Below, piece after piece: positions 16,632-23,143 of a stretch of 24,366 bases of DNA. The translations under genes and the position numbers were made by a program. Numbering within the stretch: the first letter of the stretch is position 1; the number at the start of each line of letters is the position of its first letter. This stretch comes from an uncultured Eubacterium sp. GTDB taxonomy: Bacteria > Bacillota > Clostridia > Oscillospirales > Acutalibacteraceae. Under the pieces are notes generated by a model. That model was not told the DNA's origin. It did not search any database and saw nothing but the letters and a program-made list of their open reading frames with translations. The stretch spans positions 1 through 24,366 of the forward strand of contig CAJOER010000010.1 in assembly GCA_905233805.1 (NCBI GenBank), given 5' to 3'.

Positions 16632-17630
16632 ATGGCTTTATTTGAATCATATGAAAGAAGAGAAAAGCAAATCCTTGCTGTTCTCAATAAGTACGGTATC
16701 AGTTCAATAGAAGAGTGCAGAGAAATCTGTCAGGCAAAGGGCTTTGACCCCTATAAAATCACCGAAGGTATTCAGCCTATCTGCTTTGAAAACGCAAAAT
16801 GGGCTTACACCGTAGGCTGTGCAATCGCTCTCAAGAAGGGCTGCACAAAGGCATCTAACGCCGCTGCGGCAATCGGCGAGGGACTTCAGGCTTTCTGTAT
16901 TCCCGGCTCCGTTGCAGACCAGAGAAAAGTAGGTCTCGGCCACGGTAACCTCGGCAAAATGCTCCTTGAAGACGAAACCGAATGCTTCGCATTCCTTGCA
17001 GGCCACGAATCCTTCGCAGCCGCTGAGGGCGCAATCGGTATCGCCGAAAAGGCTAACAAGGTAAGAAAGCAGCCGCTTCGCGTTATCCTTAACGGTCTCG
17101 GAAAAGACGCTGCTCAGATTATCGCAAGAATCAACGGCTTCACCTACGTTGAAACCGAAATGGATTATTACACCGGCGAGGTTAAGGAAGTTTTCCGTAA
17201 GCCTTATTCAACCGGTCTTCGCGCTAAGGTTAACTGCTACGGCGCAAACGACGTAACGGAAGGCGTTGCGATTATGTGGAAGGAAGGCGTTGACGTTTCC
17301 ATTACGGGTAACTCAACTAACCCGACCCGTTTCCAGCACCCCGTTGCAGGCACATATAAGAAAGAATGCGTTGAAAAGGGCAAGAAGTATTTCTCAGTTG
17401 CCTCCGGCGGCGGCACGGGACGTACTCTCCACCCCGACAATATGGCGGCAGGCCCCGCTTCTTACGGTATGACCGATACCATGGGACGTATGCACTCCGA
17501 CGCTCAGTTCGCAGGCTCGTCCTCAGTTCCCGCTCACGTTGAGATGATGGGACTTATCGGTATGGGCAACAACCCGATGGTTGGCGCAACCGTTGCCTGC
17601 GCAGTTGCAGTTGAAGAAGCAAGTAAATAA
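16632..17630 (+). CDS. GGGtGRT-family protein
   Basis: This 332-residue protein carries the motif that names its family, GGGTGRT, at residues 259-265, followed by MTDTMGRMHSDAQFAGSSSVPAHVEMMGLIGMGNNPMVG. Other notable stretches are CAIALKKGC (63-71), GLGHGNLGKMLLEDETECFAF (101-121) and ITGNSTNPTRFQHPVAGTYK. Ten or so cysteines are scattered, some spaced so that they could bind metal. There is no signal peptide or membrane span, so it is cytoplasmic. The glycine-rich motif could be a nucleotide or phosphate loop, but this is only a guess; the family has no established function known to me. AAGGAGG lies ahead of the ATG, 12 bases after the NifU-like gene, and a terminator closes the pair. Confidence 0.88.
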   Translation: MALFESYERREKQILAVLNKYGISSIEECREICQAKGFDPYKITEGIQPICFENAKWAYTVGCAIALKKGCTKASNAAAAIGEGLQAFCIPGSVADQRKVGLGHGNLGKMLLEDETECFAFLAGHESFAAAEGAIGIAEKANKVRKQPLRVILNGLGKDAAQIIARINGFTYVETEMDYYTGEVKEVFRKPYSTGLRAKVNCYGANDVTEGVAIMWKEGVDVSITGNSTNPTRFQHPVAGTYKKECVEKGKKYFSVASGGGTGRTLHPDNMAAGPASYGMTDTMGRMHSDAQFAGSSSVPAHVEMMGLIGMGNNPMVGATVACAVAVEEASK

Positions 17631-17642
17631 TTTCATAATTAA

Positions 17643-17669
17643 AACGCTCGGATTATCCGGGCGTTTTTT
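17643..17669 (+). terminator. Terminator after the GGGtGRT gene
   Basis: A 10-base-pair stem (17643-17652 with 17656-17665, one U-G pair, loop TTA) is followed by six T. Stem sequence nearly matches the terminator at 22883. Confidence 0.85.
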
Positions 17670-17686
17670 ATGTTTTTATTTTAACA

Positions 17687-17715
17687 TTGAAAATTATGTC
17701 GGAATGTGTTATAAT
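17687..17715 (+). promoter_or_regulatory. Promoter of the CAP-domain protein gene
   Basis: TTGAAA (17687-17692), 17 bases, TATAAT (17710-17715). The ribosome binding site at 17731 gives a leader of only about 20 bases. Confidence 0.78.
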
Positions 17716-17742
17716 TTTTTCGTTAAAAAAGGAGGAACTATT

Positions 17743-18774
17743 ATGAAAAAGTCAAAAGCAACAATCGTATTAGTATCAATTTTAGTTCTTGCAATGACAG
17801 TAGGCGCAACATTCGGCGCTAATGCTGCTGCTATTGTAAGCGTAAAAATCGACGGCACATACAGCCAGACAGAAGCACGTTCAATGCTCGATACCGTTAA
17901 CAGCTTCAGAGCAAGCGACGAAAACTGGTATTGGAATGAGGACGATACAACAAAGTCCTATTGCAGCAAAAAAGCTCTCGTTTACGATTACGAACTTGAA
18001 AAAATCGCTATGCAGAGAGCAGCTGAGCTCGCCGTTTTACCTCAGCACACAAGACCTGACGGAAGCAGTTGTTTTACAGCTTTCACCGAAAAGAACTTAA
18101 AAGGTGCAAAGGCCGAAAACATCATTCCCGCCAAAGGTTCGGTAGACAGTGCAACGGCTTTCGATTTATGGAAAGAGGATGCAAATCAGTACGCAGGTCA
18201 GGGCCACAGACGTAATATGCTCAGCGATAAGTATACTGCAATCGGTATTGCCAAATTCACCTATCAGGGCAAAGATTTCTGGGTTCAGGAGTTCTATGCA
18301 ACAACTGTTAACACAACAAAAACTACTGCAAACGACGGAGCAGCAACTGTTTCGGTAAACGTTGATTCAAGTAAGCTTGCGGATTACGGCGTTGACAATC
18401 TTCCGACTTATCCCGCAGTCGTTCCTTCAACGAACGCTCCTTCGACTACCAAGGCTACAACTACCAAAGCAACTACTAAACCTGCAAGCACTAAGCCCAA
18501 GGCAACCAAGATTAAGAGCTTAACGGCAGGCAAAAAGCAGTTCAAGGTTAAGTGGAATAAGGTAAGCGGAGTTAAGGGTTATGAGGTTCAGATTTCAACA
18601 TCCTCAAAGTTCACTAAGAAAACCACCAAAACCAAGAAAATCAAAAAAGCAACCGTAACAGCGTTAACCGTTAAAAGCCTTAAATCAAAGAAAAAGTATT
18701 ATGTTCGCGTAAGAACTTATAACAGTAAAGGCACCAGCAAGTGGTCTGCTAAGAAATCAGTTAAAGTAAAGTAA
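17743..18774 (+). CDS. Secreted CAP/SCP-domain protein with Thr/Lys linker and Fn3-like tail
   Basis: From ATG 17743 (GGAGG 7 bases upstream) the protein has 343 residues. An earlier in-frame start would run through the preceding terminator and promoter and is rejected. A signal peptide covers residues 1-29 (ending GANAAA). The CAP domain spans about 45-188: HTRPDG (102-107), AENI (124-127, usually GENI) and GHRRNML (154-160), so His102, Glu125 and His155 fit the CAP cavity residues. A low-complexity linker of Thr/Lys/Ala repeats follows (about 229-257), then a lysine-rich fibronectin type III-like domain (258-343: KWNKVSGVKGYEV, KSKKKYYVRVRTY) closely resembling the tail of the LRR protein at 8275. 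Such proteins are extracellular; the CAP domain's activity in bacteria is unsettled. Confidence 0.87.
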   Translation: MKKSKATIVLVSILVLAMTVGATFGANAAAIVSVKIDGTYSQTEARSMLDTVNSFRASDENWYWNEDDTTKSYCSKKALVYDYELEKIAMQRAAELAVLPQHTRPDGSSCFTAFTEKNLKGAKAENIIPAKGSVDSATAFDLWKEDANQYAGQGHRRNMLSDKYTAIGIAKFTYQGKDFWVQEFYATTVNTTKTTANDGAATVSVNVDSSKLADYGVDNLPTYPAVVPSTNAPSTTKATTTKATTKPASTKPKATKIKSLTAGKKQFKVKWNKVSGVKGYEVQISTSSKFTKKTTKTKKIKKATVTALTVKSLKSKKKYYVRVRTYNSKGTSKWSAKKSVKVK

Positions 18775-18783
18775 TAATAAATC

Positions 18784-18808
18784 ACGCCAGGCTTTGCCTG
18801 GCGTTTTT
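18784..18808 (+). terminator. Terminator after the CAP-domain gene
   Basis: A perfect 9-base-pair stem (18784-18792 with 18796-18804, loop TTT) is followed by five T, eight bases past the end of the stop codon. Confidence 0.87.
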
Positions 18809-18848
18809 ATTATGTAAAATAATACTTTTAATATAAATAATATTATGA

Positions 18849-18854
18849 TATAAT
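18849..18854 (+). promoter_or_regulatory. Probable -10 element for the M20 peptidase operon
   Basis: TATAAT lies 33 bases before the ATG at 18887. The hexamer 17 bases upstream is TTTTAA, a poor -35 match, so the promoter is weaker or needs an activator. The surrounding 60 bases are strongly AT-rich. Confidence 0.5.
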
Positions 18855-18886
18855 AACATAAATGTTATATTGTAAGAGGAACAGTT

Positions 18887-20359
18887 ATGAAAAAACATAT
18901 AAAAGCCGCGGTGCTTTCCGCCGCAGGGCTGCTCGTCGCAGGTAATGCGCTTCACGCCGCGCTTTACCGCCCGAAGAAGGAAGAAATTCCCGACTTCCCC
19001 GACGAAAACGTAAATCTTGAAAGATATACCGAAACCCTGCGCGATGCCATACGCTGCAAAACCGTTTCAAATTCAGACGAAGAACTCGTTGAATGGGAAG
19101 AATTTGAAAAACTCCATAAGCTTTTTGAAAAGAAATATCCCCTTCTTCACAAGACGCTAACAAAAGAGACCGTGGGCAAGGCGGGAATAATATATACCTG
19201 GAAAGGTACCGACCCGTCGCTTAAACCTATTGCGCTTATCGGCCACCAGGACGTCGTACCCGTTGAGGATAAAAAGCTCGGCGATTGGACTTATCCCCCG
19301 TTTGAGGCGGAACTTGCCGACGGATATATCTGGGGACGCGGTTCTACCGACATGAAAAACCACCTTGTCGGTATACTTGAAAGCGTTGAAACTCTTCTGG
19401 AAGAGGGTTTTGAGCCGAAAAGAAGCGTTATAATCTGCCTCGGCTATAACGAGGAACTGCTTGATACCGAAGGCGCGGCGGCGCCGATGATTGCAAAAAC
19501 GCTTGAGGATAACGGCATTATGCTTGAAAGCGTACTTGACGAGGGCGGCGCAATACTTGATTTAAACGTACCTCACGTAATCAACAATAAACTCGCAGGC
19601 GTAGGAATAGCCGAAAAAGGTTACTGCGATTTTGAAATAAGCATTGACGCAAAGGGCGGCCACTCCGCCGCTCCGCCGAAGCATTCGGCTCTCGGTGAAC
19701 TTGCCAAGGCAATTCTTGAACTTGAAAACCATCCGTTCTCGGCAAAAGTTACTCCCGAAATGAAAAATATTGTCGATACCGCGGCAAGAAACACCAAATA
19801 CTTAGTGCGTCTGCTCGGCTGTAATCTGCCGGCGCTTATGCCTGTATTAAAGCCCGTTCTTGCGAGTATTCCGCCCGTTGCCTCCGTTATGCGTACAACT
19901 ACCGCAGTAACGATGATGCAGGGCTCTCCGCAGGCTAACGTCCTGCCGCAGAAGGCTACGGCTACGGTTAACTTCCGTATTTTTCCCGGCAACACCATAG
20001 CCGACGTTGAAAAGCATATCCGCAAAGTTATACATAACAAAGACGCAAAAATTACGCTTCTCGGAGGAAATGAACCTTCAATTATTTCCCCGACGGATAC
20101 GCCTACAATGGACGCTATTTCAAAAATCTGCTGCTCAATGTTCAAAATGAGTGCCCCCGTTCCCTTCGTGGTAATGGGTGCAACCGACGCACGCCACTAT
20201 CAGAACGTAACGGACCAGATTTACCGTTTTTCACCCTTCGTTATGCCGCCCGATATTCTTATGCTCGCGCACGGCACGGATGAGAGAATCCCCGTTGACG
20301 GACTTGAAAACGGTATCACCTTCTTTAAAAGATATATCCGACTTTTAGCTGGAGAATAA
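18887..20359 (+). CDS. M20-family metallopeptidase (carboxypeptidase S/PM20D1-like)
   Basis: This 490-residue protein has an N-terminal hydrophobic helix (about 7-26: AAVLSAAGLLVAGNALHAAL) that fits a membrane anchor or signal. It then shows the M20 di-zinc signature: GHQDVVPV (119-126, His120), GRGSTDMKN (150-158, Asp155 bridging), YNEEL (187-191, catalytic Glu and ligand Glu) and LDEGG (217-221). The dimerisation domain follows (GGHSAAPPKHSALGELAKAI), with AHGTDERIP, holding the last His ligand, near the C-terminus. The pattern is that of the carboxypeptidase S/PM20D1 branch, which cleaves peptides or N-acyl amino acids. AGAGG precedes the ATG. The transporter gene starts 2 bases after the stop, so the peptidase may act on the same substrate as the transporter or on its product. 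Confidence 0.88.
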   Translation: MKKHIKAAVLSAAGLLVAGNALHAALYRPKKEEIPDFPDENVNLERYTETLRDAIRCKTVSNSDEELVEWEEFEKLHKLFEKKYPLLHKTLTKETVGKAGIIYTWKGTDPSLKPIALIGHQDVVPVEDKKLGDWTYPPFEAELADGYIWGRGSTDMKNHLVGILESVETLLEEGFEPKRSVIICLGYNEELLDTEGAAAPMIAKTLEDNGIMLESVLDEGGAILDLNVPHVINNKLAGVGIAEKGYCDFEISIDAKGGHSAAPPKHSALGELAKAILELENHPFSAKVTPEMKNIVDTAARNTKYLVRLLGCNLPALMPVLKPVLASIPPVASVMRTTTAVTMMQGSPQANVLPQKATATVNFRIFPGNTIADVEKHIRKVIHNKDAKITLLGGNEPSIISPTDTPTMDAISKICCSMFKMSAPVPFVVMGATDARHYQNVTDQIYRFSPFVMPPDILMLAHGTDERIPVDGLENGITFFKRYIRLLAGE

Positions 20360-20361
20360 TT

Positions 20362-20889
20362 ATGAGTGAAAAAGAAAAAAAGGCGGAAGGCCTTAATATT
20401 GATAAAAAAACGCTGTTCGGTATCGCCGGGCTGCTCCTCGTTATCCTGATTTTTGTCGGCGCGCTGACTCAGTTTTTACCGCGCGGTGAGTTTCAGGTAG
20501 ACGAAAACGGCTCGGTTATCGCGGGCACCTATACCGTAAACGAGGAATTCAGGCTGCCGCTGTGGAAGGTTGCGGCGTCGCCCGTGCTTGCCTTTACAAG
20601 CTCGAAGGCGAGCGTCGGACTTGCAATTATCGCAATTATCGTTCTTGTCGGCGGTACGTTTTTAATCCTCGACAGAATCGGCGTTTTAAAATATATGATG
20701 GCGGTTATCGTTAATAAATTTGAAAACCGCCGCTTTGTACTTATCGCCGTTATGGTTTTGTTCGGTATGTTTTTAAGCTCAACCGCGGGCGTACTTGAGG
20801 AAGCCTTAACGCTCGTACCCATAGCGGTTGCAATTTCGCTCGCCATGGGCTGGGATTCGCTTACAGGTATAGGTATGAGCTTCGTCTAA
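20362..20889 (+). pseudogene. YfcC-family transporter, N-terminal fragment
   Basis: The frame gives 175 residues of a YfcC/C4-dicarboxylate-carrier type permease: a short cytoplasmic N-terminus, a first span (about 17-36), the FLPRGEFQVDENGSVIAGTY loop, further spans, and the family's FGMFLSSTAGVLEEALTLVPIAVAISLAMGWDSLTGIGMSF segment. It then meets TAA at 20887. In intact homologues the chain continues with a GFG..A..NPFT.G.AQ-type segment, which is not found here in any frame. YfcC-type carriers are reported or predicted to move arginine/ornithine, other amino acids, or dicarboxylates. The ATG follows GGAGA, directly after the M20 peptidase stop. Confidence 0.8.
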
Positions 20890-20912
20890 AAGTATCCATT
20901 TTAACTTTCCCT

Positions 20913-21222
20913 GTGACTTTTCCAAAATATTCGGGCTTATGGCTGAGATTGATTATATTCGCGGTCGTCTATATTTCGCTTACTCTGTTTTTGATACTCT
21001 ATGCGAAGAAGATAGAAAAACACCCCGAAAAATCCCCCGCGTACGAAACCGATAAAAAAATCCGCGACCGCTATCCGATTGAAGTCTGCCGCGAAACTCT
21101 CGGCGACGAAAAAATCGCAAAAGCGACTAAGGTTTTCGTAATCTCGCTTATCTGCGTGCTCGGCGGAACGGTCGCCTCGTTCGTACTCAGTATGGCGGGA
21201 ACCAAAAAGGATAACGAAACGC
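20913..21222 (+). pseudogene. YfcC-family transporter, middle fragment
   Basis: In a different frame from the first fragment, this stretch reads YSGLWLRLIIFAVVYISLTL, YAKKIEKHPEKSPAYETDKK and a further span (VFVISLICVLGGTVASFVLS), which are the expected next parts of the same permease. No ribosome binding site is visible for the GTG at 20913. The frame runs on to 21272 but loses similarity at about 21220, where the third fragment takes over. Confidence 0.75.
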
Positions 21223-21765
21223 TTATTCTTCCCCGTCGGCGGACTCCTCGCCGGCCACGTTTCGGGGCTTAAAGGTAAAAAGCTCTTCGCCGCCTTCGGC
21301 GAGGGCGTAAAAACAATCCTGCCGATTATACCGCTCATCGTTTTCATCCTTGCAATCACATACGTGCTCGACGCGGGTATGATTATGCACACGGTATTAA
21401 ACGCGCTGAGCAACGCCCTTGACGGAGTTTCGCCCTACGGCGTTATTCTGCTGATGTTCGTTTTCACGGCGCTGCTTGAATTCTTTATCGGCAGCGGCAC
21501 GGCAAAGGCGTTCCTTATCGTTCCGCTTATGGCAATTCTCTGCGACTTGACGGGGCTTACACGCCAGTCAATCGTTATCACGTTCTGCTTTGCGGACGGC
21601 TTTACCAATATGCTGTACCCGACGAGCGGACTTATGATACTCGCAATAGGCATGGTGGGCGTATCCTACCGCAAGTGGCTTAAATGGACGGCTCCGCTCT
21701 TCCTTATTGAAGCGGTGATTTCCGTATTCTTTATGCTGCTGAGCGTTGCTATCGGCTATAAATAA
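21220..21765 (+). pseudogene. YfcC-family transporter, C-terminal fragment
   Basis: In a frame shifted by one base from the middle fragment, this reads FFPVGGLLAGHVSGLKGKKL, ILPIIPLIVFILAITYVL, LLEFFIGSGTAKAFLIVPLMAIL and FADGFTNMLYPTSGLMIL, the highly conserved C-terminal half of YfcC-type permeases, ending normally at TAA 21763. No start codon with a ribosome binding site exists at its beginning, so it would not be made on its own. Confidence 0.78.
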
Positions 21766-21786
21766 TAAATCAAAAGAGGTGTTAAT

Positions 21787-22860
21787 ATGCAGTTTCCGAC
21801 CTTTATTGCTCCCGATTTTAATAAAGAGCCGTTTATATCGGCTCCCGACGTAAAAACCGAGCCTGCGGGCGACGGCTTTTTACCAGAAAACTTCTACGCA
21901 ACGACGATTTATCCGGAATACTTTAAGATTAACGGCAAGTGGACCATGCTTCATAAAAGCCGTATGGACTGCGTAGTCGTAATTGAAAACGGCGTACCCG
22001 TCGTAACCGAGCCGCGCCGCGTAAAAGCCGGTTCTCAGGTTGTAGTCGGAAGAAAAGACGACGGCACAACGGGCGTTTACGTTCACGCAAACTGCTTTGA
22101 AGAAAAGAAGGAAGGCAGCGACGGCGCCTTCGTTTTCCGTACGGGTCAGTCGCGCGAAACCTCGTTTTCACGCGAATACGACAAGCTTTATGAAGTTTTG
22201 AAAAACGACAGGGATAACGGCTATATCGTCTGGGTTCTCGGCCCCGCGTGCGTATTTGATTTGGACAGCAGAAACGCTATGGCAAGCCTGATTAATAAAG
22301 GCTACTGCGACTGTCTGTTTGCGGGCAACGCCCTCGCTACGCACGACCTTGAAGCAGCGCTTTTCAATACAGGGCTCGGTCAGGATATCTACACTAAAAA
22401 GCACGTTGAAAACGGCCACTATAACCACCTGCACACGATTAACCTTGTGAGAAAAGCGGGTTCAATCAAAAACTTCCTTGAAGAGCGCGGCCTTGATACC
22501 GGCGTAATGCACGCCCTTATTAAAAACGAAAAACCCTTCGTTCTCGCAGGCTCAATCAGGGACGACGGACCTCTTCCCGAGGTAATAGGCAACGTTTACG
22601 AGGCGCAAAACGCTATGCGCGAGCACACGCGCAAGGCAACTACCGTAATCTGCCTTGCAACCCAGCTTCACACGATTGCCACGGGAAATATGACGCCCTC
22701 ATACTGTGAAACGAAAGACGGTATCCGCCCCGTATATATCTATTCGGTCGACATTTCGGAATTCGCCGTAAACAAGCTCCACGACCGCGGCTCCCTTTCC
22801 GTAACCGGCCTCGTAACAAACATCCAGGACTTCCTCGTCAACCTCGACAGAAATGTATAA
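21787..22860 (+). CDS. TIGR00300/archaeal-type ornithine cyclodeaminase-like protein
   Basis: This 357-residue protein matches the TIGR00300 family, whose C-terminal domain is the ornithine cyclodeaminase of methanogens and of cyanobacterial ArgZ/AgrE. An N-terminal LOR/SDH-type domain (about 40-130: MDCVVVIENGVPV, RRVKAGSQVVVG) is followed by the NAD-binding domain with LGPACVFD (151-158), AGNALATHDLEAALFNTGLG (179-198), HYNHLHTINL (211-220), the hallmark AGSIRDDGPLP (254-264), ATQLHTIATGNMTPS (291-305) and VDISEFAVNKLHDRGS (321-336). The known members turn ornithine into proline and ammonia with NAD. AGAGGTG precedes the ATG, 21 bases after the broken transporter, and a terminator closes the operon. 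The family is well supported, the substrate in this organism is inferred. Confidence 0.82.
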   Translation: MQFPTFIAPDFNKEPFISAPDVKTEPAGDGFLPENFYATTIYPEYFKINGKWTMLHKSRMDCVVVIENGVPVVTEPRRVKAGSQVVVGRKDDGTTGVYVHANCFEEKKEGSDGAFVFRTGQSRETSFSREYDKLYEVLKNDRDNGYIVWVLGPACVFDLDSRNAMASLINKGYCDCLFAGNALATHDLEAALFNTGLGQDIYTKKHVENGHYNHLHTINLVRKAGSIKNFLEERGLDTGVMHALIKNEKPFVLAGSIRDDGPLPEVIGNVYEAQNAMREHTRKATTVICLATQLHTIATGNMTPSYCETKDGIRPVYIYSVDISEFAVNKLHDRGSLSVTGLVTNIQDFLVNLDRNV

Positions 22861-22882
22861 CACATTAAATAACAAAGCAAAA

Positions 22883-22908
22883 AACGCTCGGAATTCCGGG
22901 CGTTTTTT
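22883..22908 (+). terminator. Terminator of the M20-transporter-cyclodeaminase operon
   Basis: A 9-base-pair stem (22883-22891 with 22896-22904, one U-G pair, loop AATT) is followed by six T. It nearly repeats the stem of the terminator at 17643. Confidence 0.87.
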
Positions 22909-22935
22909 GTTTTTCAAAAAATTTTTAAAAAAGTT

Positions 22936-22965
22936 TTGGCATATTTTCTTTTTAGTGCCACTAAT
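22936..22965 (+). promoter_or_regulatory. Possible promoter ahead of the 34-residue ORF and LRR gene
   Basis: TTGGCA (22936-22941), 18 bases, ACTAAT (22960-22965) is the best match I find; the -10 is weak (4 of 6). TGGCA (22937-22941) and TGCCA (22956-22960) form a short inverted repeat across the spacer, which could be an operator or chance. Confidence 0.35.
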
Positions 22966-23008
22966 CTATGAAAGGTAAAAATGCCCAAGGCAAAAAGGAG
23001 AAAGAATT

Positions 23009-23113
23009 ATGATTACCAAAATCTACAAAACCTACTGTGAAAAGAAAACCGAAAGAGAAATCACAAGACACAGAGTAAATATGATATTCATTAATTACGT
23101 TGTTGCAGCGTAA
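23009..23113 (+). CDS. 34-residue basic small ORF ahead of LRR gene
   Basis: The short ORF starts MITKIYKTYCEKKTERE and ends with a hydrophobic MIFINYVVAA segment. It is basic in its first two thirds (many Lys/Arg) and has one Cys. The ATG has a strong AAGGAG site 8 bases upstream. It lies 30 bases before the LRR gene on the same strand, with no terminator between, so it is either a small protein in the same transcript or a leader peptide. I see no attenuator-like hairpin after it. Family not recognised. Confidence 0.5.
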   Translation: MITKIYKTYCEKKTEREITRHRVNMIFINYVVAA

Positions 23114-23143
23114 TTATCAGAAAATATATTAAGGAGAATAATT

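Noticed and set aside
17581..17742. Upstream start of the CAP-domain protein at 17581
   Set aside because: This reading crosses a terminator and the gene's promoter; ATG 17743 has GGAGG and begins a signal peptide.
18460..18510. Short tandem repeats as a CRISPR or recombination array
   Set aside because: The repeats encode the Thr/Lys linker of the CAP protein and vary at the DNA level as expected for coding low complexity.
19621..20145. 174-codon minus-strand ORF opposite the M20 peptidase
   Set aside because: It is antisense to conserved catalytic-domain sequence, with no start signal; a shadow of codon bias.
22937..22960. Inverted repeat TGGCA...TGCCA as a firm operator
   Set aside because: Only five paired bases with 14 between; too short to claim beyond a note on the possible promoter.
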